Assembly: GCA_937922655.1 (NCBI GenBank)
Contig: CALAJH010000053.1
Span: 1 to 64,000 of the forward strand
DNA: 64,000 nucleotides
Source of the DNA: an uncultured Bacteroidia bacterium
GTDB lineage: Bacteria > Bacteroidota > Bacteroidia > J057 > CALAJH01
Reading direction: 5' to 3'
Of this stretch, positions 51,266 to 60,238 are shown piece by piece (the stretch's first letter is position 1; the number at the start of each line of letters is the position of its first letter). A model generated the notes under the pieces. That model was not told the origin of the DNA. It saw only the letters and a list, made by a program, of their open reading frames with translations, and ran no database searches. The position numbers were made by a program, and so were the translations under genes.

Positions 51266-52996
51266 TTATGCCGTTGCGCGTTGGGAGACCTTGCGTTTGA
51301 GTTCTTCGACACGCTTGATAACCTCTTCTCGAGAGTATTTTCGGAAGCTTTCGGGCAAGAGTTCGCGCGAGGTGCATTCCATAACGGCGGCAAAGTTCAT
51401 GAGTTCGATTTCGTCGGGGTAGGCGGGCGGAATAAAGTCGTCGAAGGCGGCGACAATCAGTTCTCGGGACATGGGCAGGTTTTCGGCGGCCGAACGGAAC
51501 TTGGCGCGGGTAAGGGCGGCCTCCATGTCCGCGCCCGAAAGAATGGTCAATGCATTGAAAAATTGGTCGTCAAAATCGTTGGCCGAAACTTCGCTTATTT
51601 GGGTTTTTTTGAGCATGACGGCCAAAAGTTCGCGTTTTTCCTCGACGGTTTCGGGGTAAAAGAGGGCGATGTGTTCTTCGGCGCGGCCCTGACGTTTGAA
51701 GTCCACGGGCATGAGGTCGGGCCGGGCGGTGAGCAGAAACCAAATGATTTTTCCTCGGTTTTCGGTGTTGCTCATAAACGTGGCAATCATCGAAAAAACC
51801 CGGCTGCTCACGCCGCTGTCGCCTTGCATGTTTCGATTGCCCAAATAGGCGTCGGCCTCGTCAATCATGACGGCGACGGGGTTCATGGCTTTGAGCAGTT
51901 TGAGCACTTTTTCGAGGTTGGCCTCGGTAACACCCTGCCATTGCGAACGAAAGTTTTTGAGCAAAAGCATGGGGATGCCGATGTCGGCGGCAAAACAGCT
52001 GACCAAAAACGTTTTGCCCGTACCGACGGGGCCGTTGACGAGGTAACCCATGGGTAAAACGTCGCCCCGTCCGTTTTTGAGGGCGGCGGCCGCGGCGCGC
52101 AGGTGTTTTTTGGCAAAGGCGTGCCCCGCCACCGAATCCAAGTTGAATTTCGTTTCGACGAACTCCAACAAACCGCCCGCCTCCGCCTCGATGACCGCCT
52201 TTTTGCGTTCGGCCAACGCCTTGTGCGTAAAGACCTCGTCGCCTCGGTTGATTTGCGCCAAGAGCGTACGCAGCTGCACCAAGTTCATGCCCGCCGTGTT
52301 TTTGGCCAACACGCTTTCGGTCATCGCCAATTTTTCAATAATCTTGGGCGACTTTTCAATAAAATGCCGTATGAATTTGCCTCTTTCGTCCTCGTCGGGA
52401 TAAGGAATTTCGATTTCGGCGGTAAACGGACAGCGAATGATTTGCTGGTGAATTTCTTGGAGGGAATCGGCCAAGAGGACGATGGTCATATCGTTCTCCA
52501 AAAACAGACTTTCTCCGCCCCAACGCAAAAGATATACCAACAACGCCCGGTCCTGTGCGGAAATCGAACCGCCCGAACTCATCGGCACGAGCGTGTCCGC
52601 ATAATCGACGATGAAAGCGATTTTTTTGCCTTCGCTCAGCCGGCGGTAAAAATAGTTCTCCAAAATGGCGAAGGCTTGAACGGGGTCGCGCGGCAAATTT
52701 TGGCTGAAATTTGTGCCGTGAAGCGTATCGTAGGATTGCAAGACTTGAAAAAAGTCCTTGCGCATTTCGGGGGTGCGGAAAGTAATGCCCGAGGCCCGGT
52801 CGTAACGGATGACGGCGTCGCGTTTTTTGAAAAGGTCGTTTTGAAGGTAGTCGCGAAGCTTGGGATAACGAACGCCGGCCGATTCCTCCACCCGTACGTA
52901 GTCCACGATGTTGCCGTGGAGAATAAACTGTGAAATGGTGCCGGTAAAATAGATGCGCGCAAACGCTTCGACCCATTCGGGACGGTAATTTTCCAT
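51266..52996 (-). CDS. Tandem AAA ATPase with degenerate first module
   Basis: 576 aa from the ATG at 52996; the frame continues upstream to 53158 but without a plausible start region. The N-terminal part (WVEAFARIYFTGTISQFILHGNIVDYV, then a Walker B-like IAFIVDYAD at 126-134 and TIVLLADSL) resembles an AAA module without a P-loop. The C-terminal module has Walker A GPVGTGKT (322-329), Walker B AVMIDEAD (375-382), sensor 1 FLLTARPD and an arginine-rich RQGRAEEH region. Related proteins occur in many bacteria with unknown role. It is a single gene; a near -7 element is at 53016-53023 with one mismatch. Confidence 0.82.
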   Translation of the reverse strand: MENYRPEWVEAFARIYFTGTISQFILHGNIVDYVRVEESAGVRYPKLRDYLQNDLFKKRDAVIRYDRASGITFRTPEMRKDFFQVLQSYDTLHGTNFSQNLPRDPVQAFAILENYFYRRLSEGKKIAFIVDYADTLVPMSSGGSISAQDRALLVYLLRWGGESLFLENDMTIVLLADSLQEIHQQIIRCPFTAEIEIPYPDEDERGKFIRHFIEKSPKIIEKLAMTESVLAKNTAGMNLVQLRTLLAQINRGDEVFTHKALAERKKAVIEAEAGGLLEFVETKFNLDSVAGHAFAKKHLRAAAAALKNGRGDVLPMGYLVNGPVGTGKTFLVSCFAADIGIPMLLLKNFRSQWQGVTEANLEKVLKLLKAMNPVAVMIDEADAYLGNRNMQGDSGVSSRVFSMIATFMSNTENRGKIIWFLLTARPDLMPVDFKRQGRAEEHIALFYPETVEEKRELLAVMLKKTQISEVSANDFDDQFFNALTILSGADMEAALTRAKFRSAAENLPMSRELIVAAFDDFIPPAYPDEIELMNFAAVMECTSRELLPESFRKYSREEVIKRVEELKRKVSQRATA

Positions 52997-53254
52997 GTGA
53001 ATAGACTTTACGAAGCGAAAATACACATTTTTTGTGCTTGCGTCTCGTTTTCCGCAAAAAGAATTCGGGGTTGCGACGCCAAACGTTGCAACCCCGAGTT
53101 TTTCGCGAATGTATATCGTACAAGGCTCCCTATTGGGCGGGCCAAGGAAGTAACCCACGCGTAGTCGGGGGACGAAGACCGTCGATAAGTTAGCCGCTAC
53201 GACAATTTGGATTTACGGCGACATTATCTTATCAATCGGACGGGTTAAGGGTTT

Positions 53255-55915
53255 TTATTGCCCGTTAACAAATTTTCGAGCTTGGACGCCGGAAGCGGTG
53301 GTCAAACTCACGACGTAGACGCCCGCGGGCGCTTCGATCGGTACCAACGTCGTGCCTGCCGGCAGTTCGACGCTCCGACGCCAAATGTTACGTCCCCAAG
53401 CGTCCATGAGAGCGAGTGTGCCCGAAGTTGGCGCCGCGACGGTGATTTCAACTTTAGTCTTGTCCGAACCCGTTAAAATTCGGAAATTGTCGTTGAATAA
53501 ATTCGTTTTTCGAGTTGTCGTACTCCCGGAAGTTGAAAATTTTACCAAATAAGCGTCGGAAAAATTGCCGGTGCTGCCGCGCGTTTCTTGATGGGCTCCG
53601 GGAGTGGCGATGGCATCGTCGGAAGTGGTATATCCCGCGAGATAAACGGAGCCGTCGGAAGAAACGGCTACCGATTTGCCCGAAGTTCCCGATCTACCGC
53701 CGTAATAGGTGCCCCATTGTCGAAGGCCGTTGGCGTCGAATTTCACCAAAAAGGCTTTTTGCGAGTTGCCGTATTCCGTTTGATGTGCATCGTCGGTAAC
53801 GATACCGTTTTGGGAATACGTGTTTCCCGCAATATAAACAGGGCCGTCCGGCGAAACGGCTACGGAATAGCAAACATCCCAGCTCTCGCCGCCGTAGTAG
53901 GTAGCCCATTGTCGAACGCCGTTGGCATTGAATTTCACCAAAAAGCCGTCTTCGTCTTCGTTATCGGGCCCAAGGTTGGCGTGCGTTTGTTGATGGGCTC
54001 CGGCGGTGGCAATGCTATCGGATCTGGTTTGTCCCGCCATATAAACGGAACCATCGGAGGCCACGGCAACCGACCATAATAGATCATTGTCTGATCCCCC
54101 GTAGTAGGTAGCCCATTGTCGAACGCCGTTGGCGTTGAATTTCGCCAAAAAAGCGTCGTTATTAATAGTAAAAACGTTGTTACGAGGACTAAGGGTACTT
54201 TGATGGGCGCCGGAAGTGGCGATGCCGCTATTGGACATAGTGTGCCCGCCAATATAAACGGAGCCGTCCGGCCCCACGTCCATAGAACGAACACTTTCCG
54301 CCGACGGTCCCCCGTAGTAGGTAGCCCATTGTCGAACGCCGTTGGCGTCGAATTTTGCCAAAAACCCGTCGCGGGCGCCGCCGCCATACGTGCTTTGATG
54401 GGCGCCGGGAGTGGCGATGGCATCGCTGGAGCAGTTTCCCGCCAAATACACCGAGCCGTCGGGACCTACCTTTACCGAGTGACCAAGTTCTTCGGCCAAA
54501 CCGCCGTAGTAAGTACCCCATTGGCGAACGCCGTTGGCGCTGAACTTTACCAAAAAAGCATCGTACGTATTGGAAGAAGAGCCATCGGGATATGTGCCGC
54601 CGTGCGTGCTTTGATGGGCGCCGGGAGTGGCGATGTTGTTATAGGACAGCGTACTTCCCGCCAAATACACGGAGCCGTCCGGGGCCACGGCGACGGACGA
54701 ATAAGGTTCTTCGTTGTTGTCCCCCCCGTAATAGGTACCCCATTGGCGAACGCCGTTGGCGTCGAACTTTGCCAAAAAAGAGTTTGCGGGGTCAACAACG
54801 GCGAGTACCGTTTGATGAGCGCCGCCGGTGGCAATGCCATCGGCGGATTGGGTTTGTCCCGCCATATAAACGGAACCATCGGAGGCCACGGCAACCGCCC
54901 ACGACGCTTCGTCTCTGTTTCCGCCGTAATAAGTGCCCCACGCGCGTACGGGGGGGTCTATCACAAGGGTTTGGTTTTTGTCATAGTCGGATACGGAAAA
55001 AGTCAAAATATTTTCTAAAAGTATGGGGCGAACGTTGATCCGATGTTTAACGTCTTTTGAAACGGCGCTTTCCAGCCACGCGTTCACTTTGCCTTCCTCC
55101 ACCGAACCAACGCTTGTATTCATGACCAAGCCGTTTTCGGTGAGTTGTAAAGCGTTCGCGCCACGATATTCCATGCGGATTTGACGCGCGTCCCCGCCCG
55201 GACGAACGACAAAGTCGTACTCAAATTTTCCTTCGGCGTTCGTATAAAATTTAAGGTCGATGTTCGGATAGACGTCGTGGTAGACGACGTATTGATAACG
55301 CCGCACTTCGTGAACGGCCGGGATTACGGTGTAGTAGTTGTCGTAGTCGGGCGAGGCGTCGTGCGACGCAATGCGGGGATTGGGATTGGCGTCGAGCAGT
55401 TCGACGTCCACGCGGTGGACGTGGTATCCGGGTGCGACGGGTCGGACAAATTCTTTTTCAAACGATGGACGATTTTTATCGTGTCGTTTACGGTCGGCTT
55501 CGATTTCGTCGGCGTTGAGCAGTTTCCATGTTTCGTAGGAAAAACCCGTTTTACGCAAATGGACTTTGAGGCCGTTTGCGTCGGTGAAAAGATGGGAAAC
55601 ATCGGGGCGAGGGGCGCCGTTTTGGTCGCGTACCTGTCCTTTGTTTTCGGCGAAGGAGAAGCGGGCGTCGGGAGCGATGGAAGGGGTCGCCAAAGGCGCC
55701 GAGCTTTGAAGGGCGTCGTCGTTCCAACCTCGCACTCGCGGCATCGGCCCGGCGGGCCGAAAAACGTTTTGTACATCCATGAATGCGGAGTTGTTGCGGT
55801 GCAAAACTTTGCAGGCAACGGCGGCGGCGTCCGTGCAAAACCCGGATGGGTTGCCGGCTTGGACAATCGCGACAATCAATGCCGGAATGGCCGAAAAAGT
55901 CAAAATTTTACGCAT
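53255..55915 (-). CDS. Surface SBBP-repeat protein with DUF7948 N-terminus and T9SS-like end
   Basis: 886 aa with signal peptide. Residues ~80-320 are DUF7948-like (FSFAENKGQVRD, VVYHDVYPNIDLKFYTNAEGKFEYDFVV). Residues 326-797 hold seven repeats of 64-75 aa with the core W(G/A)TYYGG ... SVAV..DGSVY(L/M)AG.T ... IAT.GAHQ ... FL(V/A)KF.ANG(V/L)RQ. The C-terminus (~815-886) is a sorting domain of beta-sandwich type ending VYVVSLTTASGVQARKFV, without a perfect YPNP. Probably a surface-exposed beta-propeller. The leader may be long because the nearest -7 element is at 56110-56117. Confidence 0.87.
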   Translation of the reverse strand: MRKILTFSAIPALIVAIVQAGNPSGFCTDAAAVACKVLHRNNSAFMDVQNVFRPAGPMPRVRGWNDDALQSSAPLATPSIAPDARFSFAENKGQVRDQNGAPRPDVSHLFTDANGLKVHLRKTGFSYETWKLLNADEIEADRKRHDKNRPSFEKEFVRPVAPGYHVHRVDVELLDANPNPRIASHDASPDYDNYYTVIPAVHEVRRYQYVVYHDVYPNIDLKFYTNAEGKFEYDFVVRPGGDARQIRMEYRGANALQLTENGLVMNTSVGSVEEGKVNAWLESAVSKDVKHRINVRPILLENILTFSVSDYDKNQTLVIDPPVRAWGTYYGGNRDEASWAVAVASDGSVYMAGQTQSADGIATGGAHQTVLAVVDPANSFLAKFDANGVRQWGTYYGGDNNEEPYSSVAVAPDGSVYLAGSTLSYNNIATPGAHQSTHGGTYPDGSSSNTYDAFLVKFSANGVRQWGTYYGGLAEELGHSVKVGPDGSVYLAGNCSSDAIATPGAHQSTYGGGARDGFLAKFDANGVRQWATYYGGPSAESVRSMDVGPDGSVYIGGHTMSNSGIATSGAHQSTLSPRNNVFTINNDAFLAKFNANGVRQWATYYGGSDNDLLWSVAVASDGSVYMAGQTRSDSIATAGAHQQTHANLGPDNEDEDGFLVKFNANGVRQWATYYGGESWDVCYSVAVSPDGPVYIAGNTYSQNGIVTDDAHQTEYGNSQKAFLVKFDANGLRQWGTYYGGRSGTSGKSVAVSSDGSVYLAGYTTSDDAIATPGAHQETRGSTGNFSDAYLVKFSTSGSTTTRKTNLFNDNFRILTGSDKTKVEITVAAPTSGTLALMDAWGRNIWRRSVELPAGTTLVPIEAPAGVYVVSLTTASGVQARKFVNGQ
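53525..54940 (-). repeat. Seven tandem ~200-nt coding repeats (SBBP units)
   Basis: Seven units of 192-225 nt encoding the propeller repeats in the gene at 53255-55915. Near-identical DNA blocks recur at unit boundaries, such as GTCGAACGCCGTTGGC and CCGCCGTAGTAGGTAGCCCA, so recombination between units is possible. Confidence 0.8.
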
Positions 55916-56109
55916 GGATATATTCTTTTTTTTATTTATTTACTTATTGACACTATGAAGTTTTAATGGATGAAAAGAGGTTGGCTTTCCACCGTCGTAG
56001 CGGAAAGCGCTTGAAACAATAATAATGGCGGGCGTTGCGTGGACCGCATTTGCGCTAGCGCCGTATGGAAAAACTTCCATAACGCATTCAATCGGAGTTT
56101 ATATACATG

Positions 56110-56117
56110 CAAATTTA
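56110..56117 (-). promoter_or_regulatory. -7 promoter element, TAAATTTG
   Basis: Perfect TAnnTTTG pointing toward the SBBP gene, giving a predicted ~190-nt leader, the longest in the window. Confidence 0.35.
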
Positions 56118-56546
56118 TGATTCTTGTTTATCTATCATATAAACTTTTCGGAGTTGGTCGAAAAATTTTAGATAAAATATCCACATGTCTAAAAATACAA
56201 GCAATTAGGCGTGGGGAAAAAATAAACCCCGTCAAGACATAAAACAACGGTAAAAAATTTCTTTCCAAATTCTTCGACGCGCTCATTGGTTCCGACGGTT
56301 TTACCGCTTGTTGCTACAATTTATCATTCATCGGTTTACGATTGCCGCGTCGATTCGATAAAAATAAAAAAATCATATCGTGGAACGGATAACGACAATC
56401 GCGGGATTATTCTTCGTCCGTTTTTTGCGATATTGCGGGTCATGCCACGACAATGCAAATAAATTTTTAGGCCCGTGGATATTTTTATTGTCGCTCGTTG
56501 CACACTGCCAAACTTTGTTTTCACGTGATTTCCACAAGTAAATTGT

Positions 56547-56554
56547 TAATTTTG
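56547..56554 (+). promoter_or_regulatory. -7 promoter element, TAATTTTG
   Basis: Perfect TAnnTTTG 19 nt upstream of the SDR gene start. Confidence 0.5.
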
Positions 56555-56573
56555 CAAAAACGATAGGCAGGCC

Positions 56574-57422
56574 ATGGATTTGACAAGCATGAGGGACAAA
56601 ACCGTCATTGTTACGGGGGCGAATACAGGAATCGGCAAGGTTACGGCATTGGAAATGGCGCGAATGGGCGCAAAGGTTGTCATGCTTTGTCGCAATCCCG
56701 AAAAGGGCGCCGCCGCCCGCGACGAAATTGTTCGTCTTTCGGCCAATGACAACGTCGAACTTATCGTCGCGGATTTGGGCGAGAAAGCCACGATTTTACG
56801 TTTTGTCGAAGAGTTTTGCACGCGCCATTCCCGATTGGACGTACTTGTCAACAACGCCGGCGGCATTTGGCGCAACTATACCGAAACCGCCGACGGTCAT
56901 GAAACAACTTTCGGAGTCAATCACCTCGGGCATTTTTACCTGACTCACCTGCTGACCCCCATGCTTTTGGATTCCGCTCCCTCGCGTATCGTGAACGTCG
57001 CCAGCGAATTTCATCGTTTTGCCGGAAACATTAATTTTGAGGATATTATGGGAAAAAACAATTACAATTCTTGGTATGCGTATGCGCAAAGCAAGCTTTG
57101 CAACATTCTTTTTACCTATCGTTTGGCCGACTTGTTGAAGAATACGGGGGTAACGGCCAACTGTTTGCATCCGGGGGCGGTGGGTACGGAATTTGCCCGC
57201 GAACTGCCCGGCTGGGTGAAAAATATTTTCAATTTTGTCGCCGTTACCCCGGAAAAAGGGGCGCGCACCTCGGTGTATTTGGCCTCCTCGCCCGCCGTCG
57301 AAAACGTTTCCGGCAAATATTTCGCCTCGCGCAAACCGAAAAAAAGCAGTTCCGTCAGTTATAGCGTTCCACTGCAAAAACGATTGTGGAAGCTCAGCGA
57401 AGAGCTTTGCGGAATATCCTAG
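56574..57422 (+). CDS. Short-chain dehydrogenase/reductase (retinol dehydrogenase-like)
   Basis: 282 aa. The Rossmann motif TGANTGIGK binds NAD(P); NNAGG, the catalytic YAQSK and a conserved NHLGHFYLTHLL segment are present. The long C-terminal part (GWVKNIFNFVAVTPEKGARTSVYLASSPA) resembles the retinol/steroid SDR group. The substrate is unknown. Single gene; it converges with mutS2, their stop codons being 5 nt apart. Confidence 0.88.
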   Translation: MDLTSMRDKTVIVTGANTGIGKVTALEMARMGAKVVMLCRNPEKGAAARDEIVRLSANDNVELIVADLGEKATILRFVEEFCTRHSRLDVLVNNAGGIWRNYTETADGHETTFGVNHLGHFYLTHLLTPMLLDSAPSRIVNVASEFHRFAGNINFEDIMGKNNYNSWYAYAQSKLCNILFTYRLADLLKNTGVTANCLHPGAVGTEFARELPGWVKNIFNFVAVTPEKGARTSVYLASSPAVENVSGKYFASRKPKKSSSVSYSVPLQKRLWKLSEELCGIS

Positions 57423-57427
57423 CGGCG

Positions 57428-59830
57428 TTATTCCAAAACGCAAACCGTAATTCCCGTACCTCCTTCGTTATCCGGCGGATGATGAAGTTTTTTTATTTGT
57501 GGATAAGTTTCTTTGACGAAACGCCAAAGAGCGGTTTTCAAGGTTCCCGTTCCTTTTCCGTGCAACAAAAACACGCGGGGCAGACCGGCAACAACGGCCT
57601 CGTCCAAAAAACGGGTAACTTCGGGCAAAGCCTCTTCGACCCGTTTGCCCCGTAAGTCGAGCTCTTGGGGAGTGGAAAAGGTTTTGTCCAACGTGGACAC
57701 GCCCGTTTTGGGGGCGTCGCTTTTTTCACGTTTGACCGTTTTGACGAGTTCGCTTCGTTTTGCGGTGGTTTTTAATTCTCCGACGGCCACGACGGCCACC
57801 TTGTCCCTGACTTCCAACACCGTTCCGACGGTGAAACCGTCGGGCAATCGCACGGCGTCGCCCGGTTCGAACGTTTCCTCGGGGCGGTCGTCGAACGGTG
57901 GCGGCGGCGCGGTCGTTGAAACGACCGCCAACTCCCGTTCGAGTTCTTTGCGCAACTTGCGGGTTTGTTCTTTGTCGGCCTTGACTTCGCGTATTTTACG
58001 AATCGTCGCCTCGATGCGGGCATTGGCGTGTTGAAGCATCCGCGCCGCCTCTTCTTTTGCTTCCTTAATTAATTTTGTGCGTTTGGCTTCGGCTTCTTTA
58101 TCGGCTTGTTTGCGGGAATTTTCGGCGTCGGCGATGGCTTTTTCGCGTTTTTCGAGGTTTTTGAGTCGATTTTCGAGGTCGATTTTTTGGCCTTCGAGCG
58201 CTTGTTGTTTTTGACGGAGGGTGGCCAAAAGCCTTTCGACGTCCGCGCGAACGACGCCGATTTTCGCCCTTGCCGCCGTTAATACGTCTTCGGGAATACC
58301 GGCGCGGGCGGCGATTTCCAAGGCGTAACTCGCCCCCGGCGCTCCCTGTTCCAAAACGTACGACGGCGCCAACGTTTCGAGGTCGAAGCGCATGGCGGCG
58401 TTGCCGCAGTTCGGATGGTTTTGCGCAAAGTCTTTAAGGTTGGAATAGTGGGTGGTAACGACCCCGAAGCCGCGTTTTTGCACGAATCGTTCCAAAATGG
58501 CTTCGGCAATGGGGCCGCCCAATTGAGGGTCGGTTCCCGACCCAAATTCGTCAATCAAAAACAGCGAACGCCGGTTCATGCGTTCAAGCATATACCGCAT
58601 ATGCCCCAAATGCGAAGTGTAGGTGCTTAGGTCGTTTTGCAACGACTGGTCGTCGCCCATGTCAATGAACATCCTTTCAAAAACGGGAAAAACGCTCGAA
58701 TCGCCGACGGGGACGGGCAAGCCCGATTGTACCATAAGTTGGAGAAGTCCGACGGTTTGCATGGCAACGGTTTTTCCGCCGGCGTTCGGTCCCGAAACGA
58801 CGACGATTCTCGCGTGGCTGTCGAGCCGAAGGTTGAGCGGCGTAACGGCGTTTTTTCCTTTTTGCAAAACGAGCAGGGGATGACGGCCGTTTTCGATGTT
58901 GAGCACGACAACGCCTTTGCCGTCGTCGGCACGGACGACGGGTACGCTTGCCCCCAGTTCCAAACCCAACTTCGCTTTGGCACGCAAAACATCCACCGCC
59001 GTTAAAAAATCCGAATAACGATGGTATTCCGGCAAATACGGGCGCAGTTTATCCGTGAGTTCGGTGAGGATTTTAAGGATTTCGTTGCGTTCGCGAAGCT
59101 TGAGTTCGCGGATTTCGTTGTTTAAACCAAGAGCCTGCACGGGTTCAAGGTATACCGTTTGGCCCGAGGCGGAAACGTCGTGAACAAAGCCTTTGATTTT
59201 GTTTTTATGGTCGGCGTGGATGGGCAAAACCAGCCGATCGTTGCGAACGGTGAGTTCGCGGGCGTCGGTCAAGCCTTCGCTGCGGGCGTTGCGAAGAATT
59301 TGTTGCATTATCTTGCGCAATTCGTTGCTTTTTTCCGTAATGCTTTCTCGCAAACGCAATAATTCCGGCGAAGCATGGGACAGCATTTTTCCTTCGGGGC
59401 CAATGACCTTGTCGATTTCGTCGGCAAAGCGCACGTCAAACTTCGGCCCGGCAATCAATTCCGCCAAAGCCGGATATTTTGAGCGCCGGGCGTGAAAATA
59501 GCCGTACATCGCCTTGACCGTCGCCAACCATTTGGAAAGCGCAAAAAAATCTTCTTCGAGCAGGTAGTAGTTTTCAATGGCGGCGCGGGCGAAAAGCGGT
59601 TCTACATACGGCAGGCGTTGAAAAGGCAAAGGTTCGTCGCCGACAAGGATTTCGGTCGTTTCTTCGACCCTTTTGAGTTGCGTAAGAATTTCATCGAAAC
59701 AAGTGGAGGGCCGCAGCGCCAAAAGCGTTTCTTTTCCCCGTTCGCCAATGCAGTAGCCTGCGGCGCGTTGGATAACGGCGTTAAAACCGATTTTTTCCGC
59801 CAAATGGGCGGGGTAGAGTTCGACACTCAA
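57428..59830 (-). CDS. mutS2: MutS2 recombination/ribosome-rescue ATPase with Smr nuclease domain
   Basis: 800 aa from a TTG at 59830 overlapping the MmcQ stop (TTGA). The MutS core lacks the mismatch-binding N-terminus. The ATPase has Walker A GPNAGGKT (about 330-337) and Walker B FLIDEFGSGTDPQLGG. A long coiled coil rich in K/E/A follows (~510-630), and the C-terminal ~75 residues are an Smr domain (LDLRGKRVEEALPEV, LHGKGTGTLK, EGGTGITVCVLE). MutS2 suppresses homologous recombination and, in some bacteria, splits collided ribosomes. Confidence 0.95.
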   Translation of the reverse strand: MSVELYPAHLAEKIGFNAVIQRAAGYCIGERGKETLLALRPSTCFDEILTQLKRVEETTEILVGDEPLPFQRLPYVEPLFARAAIENYYLLEEDFFALSKWLATVKAMYGYFHARRSKYPALAELIAGPKFDVRFADEIDKVIGPEGKMLSHASPELLRLRESITEKSNELRKIMQQILRNARSEGLTDARELTVRNDRLVLPIHADHKNKIKGFVHDVSASGQTVYLEPVQALGLNNEIRELKLRERNEILKILTELTDKLRPYLPEYHRYSDFLTAVDVLRAKAKLGLELGASVPVVRADDGKGVVVLNIENGRHPLLVLQKGKNAVTPLNLRLDSHARIVVVSGPNAGGKTVAMQTVGLLQLMVQSGLPVPVGDSSVFPVFERMFIDMGDDQSLQNDLSTYTSHLGHMRYMLERMNRRSLFLIDEFGSGTDPQLGGPIAEAILERFVQKRGFGVVTTHYSNLKDFAQNHPNCGNAAMRFDLETLAPSYVLEQGAPGASYALEIAARAGIPEDVLTAARAKIGVVRADVERLLATLRQKQQALEGQKIDLENRLKNLEKREKAIADAENSRKQADKEAEAKRTKLIKEAKEEAARMLQHANARIEATIRKIREVKADKEQTRKLRKELERELAVVSTTAPPPPFDDRPEETFEPGDAVRLPDGFTVGTVLEVRDKVAVVAVGELKTTAKRSELVKTVKREKSDAPKTGVSTLDKTFSTPQELDLRGKRVEEALPEVTRFLDEAVVAGLPRVFLLHGKGTGTLKTALWRFVKETYPQIKKLHHPPDNEGGTGITVCVLE

Positions 59831-60174
59831 ATTCTTTCGCGAATTTTTTTCGGTAAACCGGCAAAGACCAAACGGTAGGACTGTTCCACCATTTTAGCGA
59901 TGATTTCATGGGACAGGCCGGCGGCAAGGTCTACGGTGTTCCAGTGTTTTTTGTTCATGTGGTATCCCGGACGAATTTGGTCGGGCCACGCCTCGCGCAG
60001 CCGCAATGCCTCCTCCGGTTCGGCTTTGAGATTGACCCGACGGTCCGTCAAGTCGGCGATGGCGTAAATTTTACCTCCAACCCGAAAACAAACAAGGTTT
60101 TCTCCAAAGGGAGAATCGAACGTCGTTCCTTTTAACCTTAAACAAAAATTTTTTAGGGCTTCGATTTCTTGCAT
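59827..60174 (-). CDS. MmcQ/YjbR family protein
   Basis: 115 aa from the ATG at 60174. The CyaY-like YjbR fold is seen in the N-terminal NFCLRLKGTTFDSPFGENLVCFRVGGKIYAI, the central VNLKAEPEEALRLRE, and the C-terminal PGYHMNKKHWNTVDL with its conserved HMNKKHW signature. Small DNA-binding-like proteins of unknown role. Directly coupled to mutS2. Confidence 0.87.
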   Translation of the reverse strand: MQEIEALKNFCLRLKGTTFDSPFGENLVCFRVGGKIYAIADLTDRRVNLKAEPEEALRLREAWPDQIRPGYHMNKKHWNTVDLAAGLSHEIIAKMVEQSYRLVFAGLPKKIRERI

Positions 60175-60191
60175 GCAATGAGGGGTAAATG

Positions 60192-60220
60192 GCAATTCCC
60201 CGCCTCAAGCGGGGAATTGC
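60192..60220 (-). terminator. 12-bp hairpin downstream of the HMA lipoprotein gene
   Basis: GCAATTCCCCGC (60192-60203) pairs with GCGGGGAATTGC (60209-60220), loop CTCAA. The minus-strand T run after it is short (ATTTACC), so termination may be weak. Confidence 0.55.
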
Positions 60221-60238
60221 GCCGGACATGCAGCGTAT

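Larger units (their letters stand above)
55916..56573. other. 658-nt AT-rich intergenic region
   Basis: No coding gene is supported; open frames lack protein-like composition. It contains a leftward -7 element (56110-56117) for the SBBP gene and a rightward -7 element (56547-56554) for the SDR gene. The segment 56030-56350 has alternating GC-richer and AT-rich stretches of unknown meaning. Confidence 0.6.

Noticed and set aside
51266-53158. 630-aa version of the tandem AAA protein
   Set aside because: The extra 54 residues have no domain similarity and no better start context than the ATG at 52996.
56039-56242. 67-aa open frame in the 55.9-56.6 kb spacer
   Set aside because: No domain, no start context, AT-rich composition, crosses a -7 element on the other strand.
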